64,000 nucleotides of DNA from Margaritifera margaritifera (GCA_029931535.1 JAQPZY010001626.1:5162501-5226500), one strand, 5' to 3'; counted from the first letter of the stretch, positions 12,000-24,821 are shown. Translations and numbers: made by a program. The notes: generated by a model not told the origin, from the letters alone.

Positions 12000-12740
12000 G
12001 TACATTGACATATGTACTGAAACTGTAGAGGGGAATGAAAAGCTTGGAGCACATAGCTGCTACACTGTTTATTAATGAGCTGCTACACTGTCTATTAATG
12101 CTGGTGTGATTTATCTTCTTTCTTAGACCATATATATAGATGATTACTTTCTTGGCATAAAAAGGACACCATTTATTCAACCAACATTGTCCCCTTGATC
12201 TTTCCCAGCCAGGAGACTTGGCCCTAATTCATAACTTAGAAACTGTTTATAACCAAATCCTTCAAGTATATACACATACTTGGCATTACAAAGGGGAGTT
12301 AATCTGTGCAGTCAGCAGGGATTCAGGACCTGTCCTCCCCCTTCCCCACCCCACCCCTGTGGAGTCATAACTTGGAAATTATTGAGATCTGCACCCAAGG
12401 GATCTGTGGTAGTCCAGTCAGTAAGGTGTTGAATATGTGACCAGATGGTTTCCCACCATCTGATCAGTCTGGATCAACTACCAAATTTCTCTGGAATTTT
12501 GTCAAGATCATGGGTTTCTTTGATCTTAGTGAGTCAATTTGGAAGTGTTTCAGGAGGAAAGCATACTGGGTTATTATATTTGTTTACTTAAAAGGTACTA
12601 AAATACAAAATATACATTTCAGATACTTTGTGAGTAATGGCACAGAATATATGACAGGTTACAATATATTGTTAGTAAAGTCATGCACAGCTGTTTTTCT
12701 TTAGTAAAAAAGATATTGGTGTGCACAACATTTCTGGTTT
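12000..12740. other. Intron DNA without recognised feature
   Basis: Low-complexity AT-rich sequence with a C-rich patch at 12,336-12,357. Nothing further is recognised. Confidence 0.4.
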
Positions 12741-13790
12741 TGTTGGGCAACGTTTGATTTCAGGTGTTTTGTCAAGTGGCTTTAGTAGTGTTTATTGGGC
12801 AATGAGAGTAAAGTGTCTTACATAAGGACACAACAATAAGTATAAATCTGATGTGCGTTCAAGCTAGGACACTTTCTGTTAAATTTGATCAAAGTATGTC
12901 AAGCGCTGTTTTAGAAGAATTTGTAAAAGTTTTGTTTATAGTTTTAGCAACAACAGTAATATCTGATGGCAGATTGGCATCATTTGTATAAACTTAAAAG
13001 CCCTTCATGCCAGAATGCTTTCTATAATATTTAAACAAATTCTGTTTTGTTTTTAAATGAAGTCATTTAAAGGATTTTCCATTTTTAGTAATTGTGGCCA
13101 TATTTTTCAGTGAATTGGCATCAATTGCATAAAGTTGAAAATCCTTAATACCAGAATGCTTTCTGTCAAATTTGGTCAATTTCTGCTGAGCAGTTTCTGA
13201 GAAGTCATGAAAGTTTTGTATAATTTTAGTACTGGCAGCCATATTTAATGGTAGATGGACATCATTTAAACAAATTTAAATTTGAAAGTCCTTGATGAAA
13301 GGATGCATTCTGTCTAATTTGATCAAATTCTGTTGAGCAGTGTTTAGGAAGAAGTCATTTTTATTTTACTTCTTATTTTTAGGTACAGCAGCCATATCTA
13401 ATGGTGGATTGGCATCATTTGTAAAAAATTTCCAAGCCATATATGCCAGGATGCTTTCTGTAAAATTTGATTAAATTCTGTTCAGCAGTTTTTGAGAAGA
13501 AGTCAGTAAAATGTTTTTCTATTTTTTTAATAGTGGCTATATTTGATGTTGGATCTGCATGATTTGAACAAAAAACTGAAAAACCTTTGTGCCAGGATGC
13601 TATCTGTAAAAATTTGGTCACATTCTGTTGAGTGGTTTTTCAGAAGAAGTCATTTGAAAGGTTCTTCTATTTTTAGTAATGGTGGCCATATTTGATGGGG
13701 GATCTGCATGATTTAAACTAAAGGTCCTTTATGCGCAGATGCTTTGAATCAAATTTGGTCAAATTCTGAGAGCGGTTTTAGGTGAGCTAA
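12740..13790. repeat. Degenerate tandem array, unit about 140 bp, about 7 copies
   Basis: Diverged units share gtggccatatttgatggtgg, then 'ttggcatcattt', 'tgccag.atgctttctgtaaa', 'tttggtcaaattctgttgag' and 'agaagtcatt'. It looks like the 50.5-53.7 kb array in style (gccatat.ggatgtcag.ttggcacca) but is a different unit. Confidence 0.75.
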
Positions 13791-14351
13791 AGATGATGAG
13801 ATGAAATGCAAACATGAATGGAATGCAAGTGGAATACTTATGGAACACAACCAGAATGCAAATGAAATGCAGATTTGGTAAAATTACCCGTTTCAGAGTC
13901 TGTGTCAGTGTGCAGAATGAATGCAAATGGAAATCAGAATAAATGTGAATAAACTGCAGAAGAATCAAAAACAAAAAGAATGCATTGTGGAGAAAATGGA
14001 GAGCACAAATGCAAATGTATTTCATGAATGGATTTGAAAATCAATAATTTTTCACAGTTGAAACCCCAATTCGCATGATAATCTAGGATCAGATTCTTTA
14101 AAATGACATAAATATTGTTGACCTCTTACAAGTCAAGAAATTGTTCTTGTCGAGGTTGACATAAAAACAACTGCCCCAATATGACAGCATTATTTGGTAG
14201 CTGTATCTGTTTAACCTTGATTTGAACAAAACAAAATAAGAACAAAGATTTGCTGACAAATACTCTACACCTAAATTGTTTTTATTATTGCAGTTGCGGT
14301 TATATTTTAATTGATTGAAAATTCAGAAACATATTTTACTCCAAAAATTTG
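13790..14351 (+). mobile_element. Dispersed repeat family R, copy 2
   Basis: It has the same module order as copy 1 (tttggtaaaattacccgttt, then the gaatg-rich run, 'atggatttgaaaatcaat', 'gacataaaaacaactgcccc', 'gctgacaaatactctac', 'attgcagttgcggttatatt'). It abuts the 3' end of DIRS copy B directly. Confidence 0.7.
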
Positions 14352-14584
14352 TTTCTTCTTCAGATTCGTTACCTGATCATAATATTTTAGGAGGATAGGT
14401 AAGAGGTGGATGAAGTTGCATCCCCTTACCCCAGAAAGGCCATCTCTAGTCCCCTAAGGTACGTGCGGCAGTTTCTAGATTGAGAACCCGGCTGAAGCAT
14501 TGAATGTTTATGCTGAAATGTGGATTTAGGAAAAGGGAACATTTTTCTTCCCACAAATCAAGTAGAAGTCATCATGCTGCCTCC

Positions 14585-15785
14585 TTAAGAAGCTGCCAAA
14601 TGACCCAGGAAGGTAACCTGTTGTGCTGCGGTGATAGGTCCCACCAGATCTAACTGAGTCTTCTGGGATGAAAGTCCTCTGAGGTAGAAGCTAGAGAAAG
14701 TCAACTCTGAACTCCATTCCACGGTCTGTAAAATGTCAGCAAGGGAACAGTTTTGCCCTAACTTCAAGAGCCAAAATGTGCAACAAGTTCATCTGATCTT
14801 GGGTTAATCCTCCATGTGCCAAACAAAAAAAATCTTATCCAAGATGATAGAGCCTGCATTGAGATATGGTCCTTTTTCTCTTTCAGAGCTAAGAATAGAT
14901 GGGATCTCCCTCTTCACTCAGGCTCGCTTCTTTTCAGGTACCTCTTCAAAGCTCTTACTGGGTCCTGTAGACAACCTTGAGTTGAAGGGTCCAGGTTAGA
15001 AAGATGTTTCACCACAATAGACTGATTGCCCATGAACAGAAGCCTGTTCTTGGCAATGAAAGCGATAGCCATCATGAGTGACACAGACCCATCCAGTTGG
15101 ACCTGTAAGTAGTTTGGGTTGATTGACAGAGCATGTACAGTGTATTTGCTGATTCTGCCTGCTGTAGCTAGTATGAGTAGGAAGCAAGTCTTATCCAAGA
15201 GGTGAACCAATGAAGCTCTTGAGAGCAGTTCAAATGGTGCCTTATTCAGCCAGATTAGAACCTATGATAGATTCCACTTTGGGCACAGAGCCAATCCCTT
15301 TGGGAGTGTGAAATCAAAATTCAACAGAAGATCAGAGGTCTTTATATTTTGTCCAATATCCTCTCTTCCATGATAACTCAGCATGTCAGAGATTGTGGAA
15401 TGGTAGCCTTCTATCATGATTGGAGCTAACTGTTTCTCTTCAGAGAGCCAAAGAAAGAAGTTAGCTATTTGGGGCAATGATGCTTTAAGCAGAGAAATGT
15501 GTTCATGCTCACACCATTGTGAGAAAATTCTCCACTTCCCCTCATACGCTTTCACAGTGGAGAGCCTTCTCTCTCGAGCGATTCTCTCCACCACTTGTTG
15601 TGAGAACTATTTGTTCTTGAGGGCTTGTTTGATATGATCCAGACATGCAAGTTCAACAGCTCTGGATTTGAATTAAACATCTGCCATTGTGGTTGCTTGA
15701 GTAGATGAGGATATATCTCTATTTTCCTTGGGATTTCTGATGCCAGATTTATTAAGGTGGCACTCTCCAGTTTCGTACTTTGCAT
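14585..15785 (-). pseudogene. Tyrosine recombinase of DIRS copy B
   Basis: The minus strand shows an N-terminal core-binding (SAM-like) region (STVKAYEGKWRIFSQWCEHE, SLPQIANFFLWLSEE, SDMLSYHGRED). The Arg-box follows (ATAGRISKYTVHALS), then QDPVRALKRYLKRS and a C-terminal LEVRAKLF / EWSSELTFSSFYLRGL segment where HxxR, W and Tyr are expected. The HxxR His is replaced (LEVR). Several frameshifts and stops are present. This enzyme replaces the integrase in DIRS elements. The upstream part is cut by the nested TIR element. Confidence 0.85.
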
Positions 15786-16406
15786 AGGGTTAGATTTTTA
15801 AAGAAAATGAATTACCCAGGTTGTCCTCACTGGTTGTCCTGGCTATTTAAAAAAGACCATGTATATCTTAGGTATTGTTAAAAGAATTTTGAATTCCCTT
15901 TATTTTGGTGTATGATTGATGGGTACAATTTGGGTTATAGAGTATACAGCTTGGTCTTACTTAAGATGTGCACCTCTCAAGAAACTGCTAGTTCCGCTTG
16001 GTCATTTTCACTTCCTGGTTTTCAAAGGTAAATAACAAAAAAAGAGCCGATAACTTTTTAAACTTTTTATGTATTTTGTAATTCATTCATTATACTTTCA
16101 GAGGCTGGTATTGCCTACTCTGGCAAAATTTGTTTTCCTATTTGAATAACTGCTGAAAATAGTGTACTTTTGAATAATTCAGGATGATTTTCTCGAGTAC
16201 TTTGGAGCAGGCATTTCTGTCTGCTGTGTGCTTAGATCATATCCAATTTCCACAAGTACAATATGTAAAGAATTTTCAGCCACAGTAAATGAAAGTAGCA
16301 TAGAGGTATGCCAACATTCTCTCCACTGTGCATGTTGCAAATACAAACAACTTATCTTACACCTGTCACTCTCTCAGAAGCACGTATTATCTGTAGAGCG
16401 CCCCCT
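15755..16406. mobile_element. TIR element (AGGTGGCGCT family), full-length copy in DIRS B
   Basis: The 652-bp block starts AGGTGGCACTCTCCAGTTT and ends GAGCGCCCCCT. It is about 85-90% similar by eye to 37,071-37,729 over its whole length. It has no ORF of note, so it is probably a non-autonomous DNA transposon. It interrupts the recombinase-proximal region of DIRS copy B: DIRS sequence resumes on the other side (QNSQPLSHQSRIRRHGQS), so this insertion is younger than B. Confidence 0.85.
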
Positions 16407-16734
16407 AAGTCATTTATCCATGATATTTCCCACTTGAGTGGAGCAATCAGGATGAGGTGACACATCAATTCTCTTGCTTTTTGTAGCACCTTTGGAATCA
16501 GAGTGTTGGAGGATAAGCATATGCATCCAAGTCATTTCAGTCAATAGAAAGAACATCGACTGCCCATGCCTTCGGATCCGGGACTGGTGAGACAAAGGTT
16601 GGGAGTTTTGCATTCCACCTTGTCACAAATACATTTACCAGTGGTTGATCCCAGTGGGTACATATGTGAATGAAAACCGAGGGATGAAGTGACCATTCTG
16701 TTTGCAATAGTTGATTCTTTTGGGACATTGAGAC

Positions 16735-16860
16735 TAATACATTTAGTTTGCCAGGGACATTGAGACTAATACATTTAGTTTGCCTGGGACATTGAGACTA
16801 ATACATTTAGTTTGCCTAGGACATTGAGACTAATACATTTAGTTTGCCTGGAACATGACA
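16735..16860. repeat. 32-bp tandem repeat, 4 copies, inside DIRS B
   Basis: The unit gggacattgagactaataca plus tttagtttgcct is repeated four times between the recombinase and RNase H regions. Copy D has a different local tandem expansion at the equivalent place (60.40-60.56 kb). Confidence 0.9.
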
Positions 16861-16895
16861 AATTTGTACGTGGATTTGTTGTTGAAGACACTACC

Positions 16896-17429
16896 TTAGA
16901 AAATCGTAAACAAGAATGCTGAGGTCTGGGCATTTGTTTCACCCTTATGAGAGAATTCATCACAGTGGAGTTGCTGAATAGGATGAAGATGCCCTTTTTC
17001 ATGTAGCTTCTGATGCCACCAATGAAATGCTTTCAGTATGGCTTTCATCTCTAGGATATTAAATATACAATAAACAATCCTGAGTGGGCCACACTCCATT
17101 GGCCTTCTGGAATCATAGAAGGAGATGCATCCATACAAACTGTCAACTTCGGAGGTTGTACCTGCCAGGGAACACCTGATGTAAGCCAAGTGAGGTTCTC
17201 CCATTTCTAGAGATGGGACCTCATATGCATGGAGACTGGTATTGTTTGTTCCAATGGGCAAAGTTTCAGCCTCCATTGGGACAACAGGATCATTTGTAAT
17301 GGTCTCATAAATAGGCAACCTAGAACAAAGAGGTTTGCTGCCGCACTGAGTAAACTCAGTAGGCGAAGGAATTCTTGGGCTGAGACTGTTCTGTGTAAGA
17401 ACTGAAGCCACCACTGACATGATTTTCAA
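16896..17429 (-). pseudogene. RNase H region of DIRS copy B
   Basis: The minus strand contains CGPLRIVYCIFNILEMKAIL, the N-LEMKA..LA block typical of DIRS/Gypsy-type RNase H, followed by HWWHQKLHEKG and a CDEFSHKG segment where CDN is usual. The first Asp block is degraded (YGCISFYD). One frameshift separates it from the RT. Inactive. Confidence 0.75.
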
Positions 17430-17559
17430 TGATTTTCAATGTGCATTCCTGAGGGAGACATACTCTGTTCAGATGTGTTTTTAACCCCATACCCAAGTGG
17501 ACAAAATATTGAGTTGGTATGATATCAGATTTTTCCTTGTTGATAAGGAATCCAACTCA

Positions 17560-17961
17560 CCTGGTGTTTTTGAACAATGTTGTCAAGGTAGTTGGATGTC
17601 ATGGACATGGAGATAGTCCTGAAGTGAACCATTACTCTATCCATAATATGTGAGAAGGTCCTGGGACTGATCCGAAAGGGAGTGCCCTGAACTGGTAAAC
17701 TGTCTCCTTAAAGGCGAATCGCAGGAACTTCCAGGTAGATTTGTGAATTGGGACATATAGATATACATCTTGCAGATCTACACTGATAGTGAAGTCTCCT
17801 ACTGAACAGCATTTAAAACCTGCCTTGGTCTTTGCATTTTGAACCATGGTGAATGTATTAAACGATTGAGAGCACTTAGTTCTAAGGCTGGTCAAAGAGT
17901 TCTGTTGGCCTTTGGGATGAGGGAGTCTTGAATAAAAGCCCAGTGATTTTACACTGAACAA
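17560..17961 (-). pseudogene. Reverse transcriptase of DIRS copy B
   Basis: The minus strand reads KSLGFYSRLPHPKGQQNSLT, then FTISVDLQDVYLYVPIHKST (catalytic block A: S.DL.DAY...PIH), WKFLRFAFKETVYQFRALPF (block B: LRF.F...YQF..LPFG) and, after a frameshift, SMTSNYLDNIVQ in place of YLDD. The second catalytic Asp is Asn (YLDN). Homologous to DIRS1-type RT rather than Gypsy, judged from the linked tyrosine recombinase. Confidence 0.88.
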
Positions 17962-18482
17962 TCTCTATTGACCTTTTTTGGAGAAGATTTTGTTGATTTC
18001 TTGCTGCAGGACATCAACCTTGAATGGGTCTTTGGGGACACCTGTTGCTGAAGGGACCCTGGACAATGGACAAGAGGAGTTGAACATGATACTAAGACCC
18101 TCTGAAACCACTTTCCAGGTCCAATTATTGGTCATGGCAAATTCTGTCCAATTTGATAATGAAGAATAGGAATCTCACAGATATCTGATAAGGACAGCAT
18201 GAGAATGTCACCATTTCTTGCTATAATGAGACTGTCATGAAGAGAAACTGGGGCGAGAATGATCGTATTCTCTCTGCTTCTTGCCAAAATTTGTTCTTGA
18301 GAACTGTGGCCTTCTATGTGCATAGGATCAGTAGGACTGTTTCCTTGTCTGCCGTGTCCTTTCCGTCCTTTTGATTACTTCCCTGAAAATATCTCCTCAG
18401 TCTTTGAGGCTGTGTCTGTGGGAGATTTTAGTTTTTCGTGGCTTGCTAACATATTTCCCCCACCTGGCCATTGAAAAGGTGG

Positions 18483-19741
18483 TTAGAAGAGATTTGCTGC
18501 AATCTTAGCTTGGCTTTGTGGTGGTCTTTTAAGAAGGTAAAAGTGGAGAGCACTGCATCTCTTTCTGCCAGTTGTAGATTTGTCACTGCTGTTAAGACAT
18601 TGCCCAGCATGTGCTGTGCAGCTGTGTTTAGTATTCACGCCATTCAAGAGACAGACTCCCACGCATGTCTGAAAAGGGAGTAGGAGGATAAACTCTGGTG
18701 GTAACAAGTGAAAGACTTCTTTGATTGCTGCCTGGAAGGCAGAGTCTTCTCTTGTTATTGTTAGGTCTAGCAAAGATGATGGAGCTTGTGAGCATACTTC
18801 ATTGTCTTTAGAAGAATGTGGCAATTCCAATGCCTCTTGTACAGTCTCACATATAGCTCGTGAAGATTGTCTAAAGTGGCGGCTAATCATAATAGCAGAT
18901 CATCCTGATTGGGATATGGTTCCAGACAATCACTAAGCAAGTCCTCCCTTTTGAGTGGCAAAGGCATGTGAATGAGTTGATTTCATATCACGTGTGTACT
19001 GGGTCACTGACTGGGGCATAGGGTGCACTGAGTGTCTTAAAGCACTATACTGGGTATGCTGATCCATGAGAGAGCGTGTTCTGGTGTTGGGTAGGCATAC
19101 TGGACAAAAACATTCCCTCCTTTGACGTTAAGGGTAAGACAGACTCTGGTGCTGACCTGTTGTGATCTGATAGGTATGGAAGAGTCTGATTGTGCTGGAA
19201 CAGTGCCATTTTATCTTCCATGATGTTGCTTTATGCTGGGACAGGTTATGGGATATATGATCCAGAGAACCAGTCCTTTCTTGCATCATGCAAGGCAGTA
19301 TCTGAGCTGGCTTGATTTGATCTCAATCTCGCTCATATGTAGCTGGTAGAGATAACTGACCATGGAACCTATGCAGTATCAGGCCTATTGGTTCCACCAA
19401 AACTGGTTTATCGAGTTGAGGTGGCAAGGGTGGAGCAAGGCTGTAGCTGTTGCCGAAAGGGATATTCTGGATCGCTTCTTGGCTGGTGAGTCTTCTGGAT
19501 TGCAACACTCATCCAACAGAAAATCATTGACTGAAGTGATGTCTACTTGTCTCTCAGAGTGCACTTCTGCACTTTCCCTTTCTGTTCTGATTGTGTTCCC
19601 AGTACTGAGGCCCACTGACTTTGATCCAACCAGTGCATATATGACATGTTGAGAATGGCAATCTGCACATGCTACACATTTACTATGGTTGTCATCCATG
19701 CCTTTCCAGTGTTTACATTGTTTGCACTTAGTCCTGCCCAT
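18483..19741 (-). pseudogene. Gag-like ORF1 of DIRS copy B
   Basis: The ORF starts at 19,741 with MGRTKCKQCKHWKGMDDNHS, then KCVACADCHSQHVIYALVG, a Cys/His cluster. The first frame is open for 118 codons and includes a basic PAKKRSR patch. A second open piece at 18.48-18.89 kb has SSLLDLTITREDSAFQAAIK. Stops and frameshifts lie between them. The RNA- or particle-binding role is assumed from position (first ORF of a DIRS element), not shown. Confidence 0.65.
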
Positions 19742-20539
19742 GGTCTAAAATCTGTAAAATGAAAAACAGAGCAGACTATATACAGGTGTAGCCAGCCATG
19801 CATCCTGCTTTATGAACTTAAAGAGTGGATGTTACTGGGCTACTACACTATACTGTGGAATGTTACCTGTAAGAAAGAGCTCACCTGGCAGCCTATAGAG
19901 GTAAATATACTGAAGCATCACTTTTAAAAAGTAAGAAGAATATGCTATTATATAAATTATCTAGTGTAAACTTACCTGTAAGAAAGGCCAATTGAGACTG
20001 CCTATACAGGTAAAGTCATTGGGGTATCACTTTCAATAACTATGAAATGGATGCTATGACTATAAACTATCTATAGAAAACTTACCTGTGTGTATCCAAC
20101 CAAAGCAGAAATTATAGTGATATGCGTGCAGCATCAACTAAAATAACCACTGCAACCCTGAGTTTTCTATAGTTCAAGAATTACCTGCACAACAAGATTA
20201 AGCTATTAAACATATTACCAATGTTCCAACTTGAGAGGATGCACTAGTAACCTGTGCCGGTAAGTACAAAAGGGCACCTATGTGTATATTTATGACAAAG
20301 TTGTAATTCGACAATAGACTGAAAAACTTTGTCTTTTAAAGAAAGGAGCAAGAAAAAGTTGGAAATATAGATGGAATATACTGCCCCGAGAAGAAAAACT
20401 CCTCGAACTTGCTCTAGTGTGGAACATCTTTTCAAAAATTCTTAAAGATGGTTTGCAAGGTCTTTCATCAGGAGAGAGCGTGCTACTCAGCACAAGTGGA
20501 AGTAGTAACTGAAGTATTCATGGGATTTGATGCCAATAC

Positions 20540-20699
20540 CTGTATTAAGGGGAGATCACTCTGTCTGATTGCCACCTATGTGTGCAAACAACTTTTAGCT
20601 TTTTATAGCTAACATTTTAGCATGGGAGGGCTGGATTTGTGAGGTAGTGGTAAGTACTTCTAAGGTGTTATGATCAGATAATGTATTTGAAAAAGAAAT
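20540..20699 (-). repeat. 5' terminal repeat of DIRS copy B
   Basis: The block gggagggctggatttgtgag followed by gtagtgg and tgatcagataatgtatttga is shared with copies A and C and, inverted, with the 3' ends of B, C and D. Confidence 0.8.
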
Positions 20700-22650
20700 G
20701 CAAATGTGAATGGATTGCAAACAGAATGCAAATGAAATGCAAATTTGGTAAAATTACCAATTTCAGGGTCTGTACTATCATGAAGTCCATCAGTTTAACA
20801 GCATTGTGTTTTCTTGTCAGTCTGTTACCGACCCTGAAAAGGGTAATTTCCCCAATCTACATTTCATTTGTGTTCATTCTGCAATTTCATTTGTGTTCTG
20901 TTTGCATTTCATACACAATTGCATTTCAGCTATCATCTTGTCATTTTTAATTCATGGTCTCAAAAATTCCATTCATTACTTCCTTTCATTTTCATTCATT
21001 TGAAATGCATTTACCAAAGTCAGGATTTTTGTTTTCGATAGTATTACATGGAAAGAACTAATGCATTTACCAAAGTTAGGATTTTTGTTTTCGATAGTAT
21101 TACATGGAAAGAACTAATGCATTTACCAAAGTTAGGATTTTTGTTTTTGATAGTATTACATGCATTTACCAAAGTCAGGGTTTTTGTTTTCGATAGTGTT
21201 ACATGGAAGGAACTGACGCTTTTACCAAAGTCAGGATTTTTGTTTTCGATAGTATTACATGGAAAGAACTGACGCTTTTACCAAAGTCAGGATATTTGTT
21301 TTCGGTAGTATTACATGGAAAGAACTGACACTTTTACCAAAGTCAGGATTTTTGTTTTTGGTAGTATTACATGGAAAGAGCTGATGCTTTTACAAAAGTT
21401 AGGATTTTTGTTTTCGGTAGTATTACATGGAAAGAGCTGATGCTTTTAACAAAGTCAGGATTTTTGTTTTCGATAGTATTACATGGAAAGAGCTGACAGT
21501 TTTACCAAAGTCGGGATTTTTGTTTTTGGTAGTATTACATGGAAAGAGCTGATGCTTTTAACAAAGTCAGGATTTTTGTTTTCGGGAGTATTACATGGAA
21601 AGAGTGGATGCTTTTACAAAAGTTAGGATTTTTGTTTTCGGTAGTATTACATGGAAAGAGCTGATGCTTTTAACAAAGTCAGGATTTTTGTTTTCGGTAG
21701 TATTACATCGAAAGAGCTGATGCTTTTACAAAAGTTTGGATTTTTGTTTTCGGTAGTATTACATGGAAAGAGCTGATGCTTTTAACAAAGTCAGGATTTT
21801 TGTTTTTGATAGTATTACATGGAAAGAGCTGATGCTTTTAATAAAGTCAGGATTTTTGTTTTCGGTAATATTACATGGAATAAGCTGATGCTTTTAACAA
21901 AGTCAGGATTTTTGTTTTTCGGTAATATTACATGGAAAGAGCTGATGCTTTTAACAAAGTCAGGATTTTGTTTTCGGTAATATTACATGGAAAGAGCTGA
22001 TGCTTTTAACAAAGTCAGGATTTTTGTTTTCGGTAATATTACATGGAACGAGTTGATGCTTTTAACAAAGTCAGGATTTTTGTTTTTGGTAATATTACAT
22101 GGAAAGAGCTGATGCTTTTAACAAAGTCAGGATTTTTGTTCACGGTAATATTACATGGAAAGAGCTGATGCTTTTAACAAAGTCAGGATTTTTGTTTTCA
22201 GTAATATTACATAGAAAAAACTAATGCTTTCTTATCTTGTCTTATTAACCATGTGCTTCAAATAAAATAGAAAAAACATAAAATTCAAAAGACAGCAATG
22301 AATTTATGATAAATAAAAATATAACTGCAACTGCAATAAATGTCAAGTTGAAGAATATTAGTCAGCAAATTTTATTTCTTGCTTCATTTCATTCAAATAC
22401 AGCTATTGGTGATGATGCCAGCACATCAATGGCAGTTATGAAAACAATTTCACAGCTTGTCAGTAGTTAAAAATTGTTTGCCAGTGTAAAGAATTTGGAA
22501 TCTGATCAGGGATGCAAAAGGGCTTTCAGTGCTATTTAGTGGCAGCACAAAACAGGTATTACTAAACAGATTTTCAAATCCACTCATGAAATACACAGGG
22601 TTGCATCTAGGAGTTAGTAAATTTGGGCACTGTCCCCCCTTAAAGTTGAA
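20700..22650 (-). mobile_element. Dispersed repeat family R, copy 3 (inverted, expanded)
   Basis: On the minus strand it has the module order of copies 1 and 2: 'ctgacaagctgtgaaattgt', 'gctgacta.tattcttcaac', 'attgcagttgcagttata'. The 'accaaagtcaggatttttg' segment, single in copy 1, is amplified here to about 21 tandem units. The gaatgcaaatg-rich end (20.70-20.78 kb) abuts DIRS copy B. Confidence 0.65.
21005..22225. repeat. 56-bp minisatellite, about 21 copies
   Basis: The unit gcttttaacaaagtcaggat plus ttttgttttcggtagtatta and catggaaagagctgat has graded variants: left units have accaaag/gatagtatt, right units aacaaag/ggtaatatt. This suggests directional or segmental spread. It lies inside family R copy 3. 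Confidence 0.95.
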
Positions 22651-24160
22651 AAACGGGGCACCAATCTGGAAAAAAGAGGGGCCAATATGGTCATTCATAG
22701 TTGGGGCCTCTCAATAGCACATAAAAAAAGAAACTAAACATGAAACCAGAACAAGAGTGAGTGTTATAATAAATCCCTTTTGTTAAAATATAAAAATAAA
22801 ACTCCATATTCTCTTTCTTTAGCTCATGTTTTAAATGTTTTTTTGTTTTTTCACACTTGCCAGTAAAAAATCGTAAACAGACTGCATTTTCACCATACAG
22901 TCAATCACTCATACTTCCATCCTTAAGATTTAAAACAGCACTGAATGTCTGAACTTTGCTATCATATGAAAGTACAATTGAAATGAAGAATCTCCAGCAC
23001 TTCCAGTACAGATCTTGCTCTTTGAATGGATAACAATGAATTGTGAGTAAATACACAGCTGAACATCATGTATGAATTGTGAGTCAATACACAACTGAAC
23101 ATCATGTATGATGTGCTGGTATTACTCTCATTAGTGTCTACTTTGATCATTCAAATTCATCAACAGAACAAAATGGCACAGATTAAGATGTGCTCGCACA
23201 TTATATAATGGTAGTGTGACAATATAAGATGTCGACCCTCATACGTATAATGGGTGGGTGGGGTGGGGGGTCAACATTTTACTGTCATAACAATCAGTGC
23301 TGTGGAGCTCTGTTCCAACAGTGTCAACAGGGAAACTGGAGGCCATAATTTAAAGAATATCTTATGTAGTTGGCAGTACATATTGATACTGTTACTCAGC
23401 TTAGAGTCTAATTGCTTTATTTGTACTATACTTACTCTGACGCCTTTTTTCTTATCAAGTAAATCCAGGCACAATCTAGTGTTTGCATTTTCAAACTCTT
23501 TTGACCACCATTTCAGTTCTTTGAAGAGTGATGGTACCTGAGGAATGCCTAAGTCGGTTTAACTAGAGGCACAATTTCTTTAATGAATGGAATATGTCTA
23601 ATGTGATTAGACATATTAGTTTTGTTAAAGAAACTAACTGGTACTTCAACCAAATTCGGCTTTACTTGGCTACCATCATGCTTCAACCAACTGAAATGGT
23701 GGTCCACAGTAGCAACTATGTACAGGAGCAAAATGGGTAATTTCTACATTTCTTGGAAATAAAGTGCACAATTCATGGAAATTTGCACCCAATCCTTATT
23801 TATTTCTGCATGATTATGCCTGCACAGATTAAAAATTATGTGCAAAACTATGTTCCATTTTAGCAGAATTTTCACAATTGTGCATCTTAGATGCAACCCT
23901 GAATATTTTTTATTTAGTTCTCGTTTATCATTTATTGTTCTGCATTTTGCATTTGCAATCTATATTTCCTTCATCATTTAATTTGCATTTATTCAACATT
24001 CTGTTTGCATCTATTCTGCATTTCATTTGCTTTCATTCTGCTTTCCAATTGCATCAAATTTTGTTGCACTGGTAAAATTACCCATTTCTGGGTCTGTACC
24101 AGCATCTGAAGTCTGCATTCCATTTTGTTACACTGTTAAAAGTACCCTGAATCTGTATCA
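22650..24160. other. Intron DNA with a partial family R fragment
   Basis: A 36-bp direct duplication lies at 23,040-23,112 (tgaattgtgagt.aatacac). From 23,885 to 24,160 there is an inverted family R fragment (catttatt..aacattctgttt; ctggtaaaattacccatttc twice). No exon recognised. Confidence 0.5.
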
Positions 24161-24207
24161 GAATCTTAAATCTGAGGGATGAAAGTCTTGTAACACTCAA
24201 TACTGGC

Positions 24208-24212
<5 letters not shown>

Positions 24213-24302
<90 letters not shown>
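24213..24302. repeat. (GA)n microsatellite
   Basis: About 45 GA dinucleotides with one interruption (gaaag). Confidence 0.98.
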
Positions 24303-24429
24303 ATCAAAGCATCATATTCTAAAAGGATGATACTATTAGACATGTTAACAATATGCCTGTTGTTTTGGGTTACAATAGTGCACCTGTAATGTGCCTACTT
24401 TGTACCTATATAGTCAAATATTTGATCAC

Positions 24430-24680
24430 TGGTACCTGCATGGGTTAAAAGTATGCTTTTCTAAGATCACTAGTACCAGCAAGGGTTAAAAGGATGCTTT
24501 TCTAAGTTCTGGTACCAGCAAGGGTTAAAAGGATGCTTTTCTAAGATCACTGGTACCAGCAACGATTAAAAGTATGCTTTTCTAAGATCACTGGTACCAG
24601 CATGGGTTAAAAGTATGCTTTTCTAAGATCACTGGTACCAGCAGGAGTTGAAAGTATGCTTTTCTAAGATCACTGGTTTT
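24430..24680. repeat. 41-bp tandem repeat, about 6 copies
   Basis: The unit ggtaccagcaagggttaaaa plus gtatgcttttctaagatcact is repeated with small indels; one unit lacks the gatcact part. Confidence 0.9.
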
Positions 24681-24821
24681 CTCTGGGTTCTCCAGTTTCT
24701 TCCACTATAAAGACCATCTCATGCCATCATTCTGACCACTGAGTGTAAGTCATATCAGTACAATCCATACAAAGACCATCTCATGCCATCATTCTGGCCA
24801 CTGAGTGCAAGTCATATCAGT

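Larger units (their letters stand above)
14352..20699 (-). mobile_element. DIRS-like retrotransposon copy B (nearly full length, degenerate)
   Basis: On the minus strand the order is terminal repeat (about 20.54-20.70 kb), gag-like ORF1 (19,741 down to about 18.3 kb), RT (17.96-17.56 kb), RNase H (17.43-16.9 kb), tyrosine recombinase (15.79-14.6 kb) and an inverted terminal end (14.352-14.392 kb). The outer about 40 bp of the two ends are reverse complements with moderate divergence (tgatcata near the middle). Without the nested 652-bp TIR element it is about 5.7 kb, in the normal range for DIRS. All ORFs carry stops or frameshifts. Confidence 0.85.

Noticed and set aside
15755..16406. Exons within the 652-bp block (short Cys-containing ORF at 16,228-16,437)
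   Set aside because: The whole block recurs at 37.07-37.73 kb with matching ends; the ORF is a by-product of the transposon sequence.
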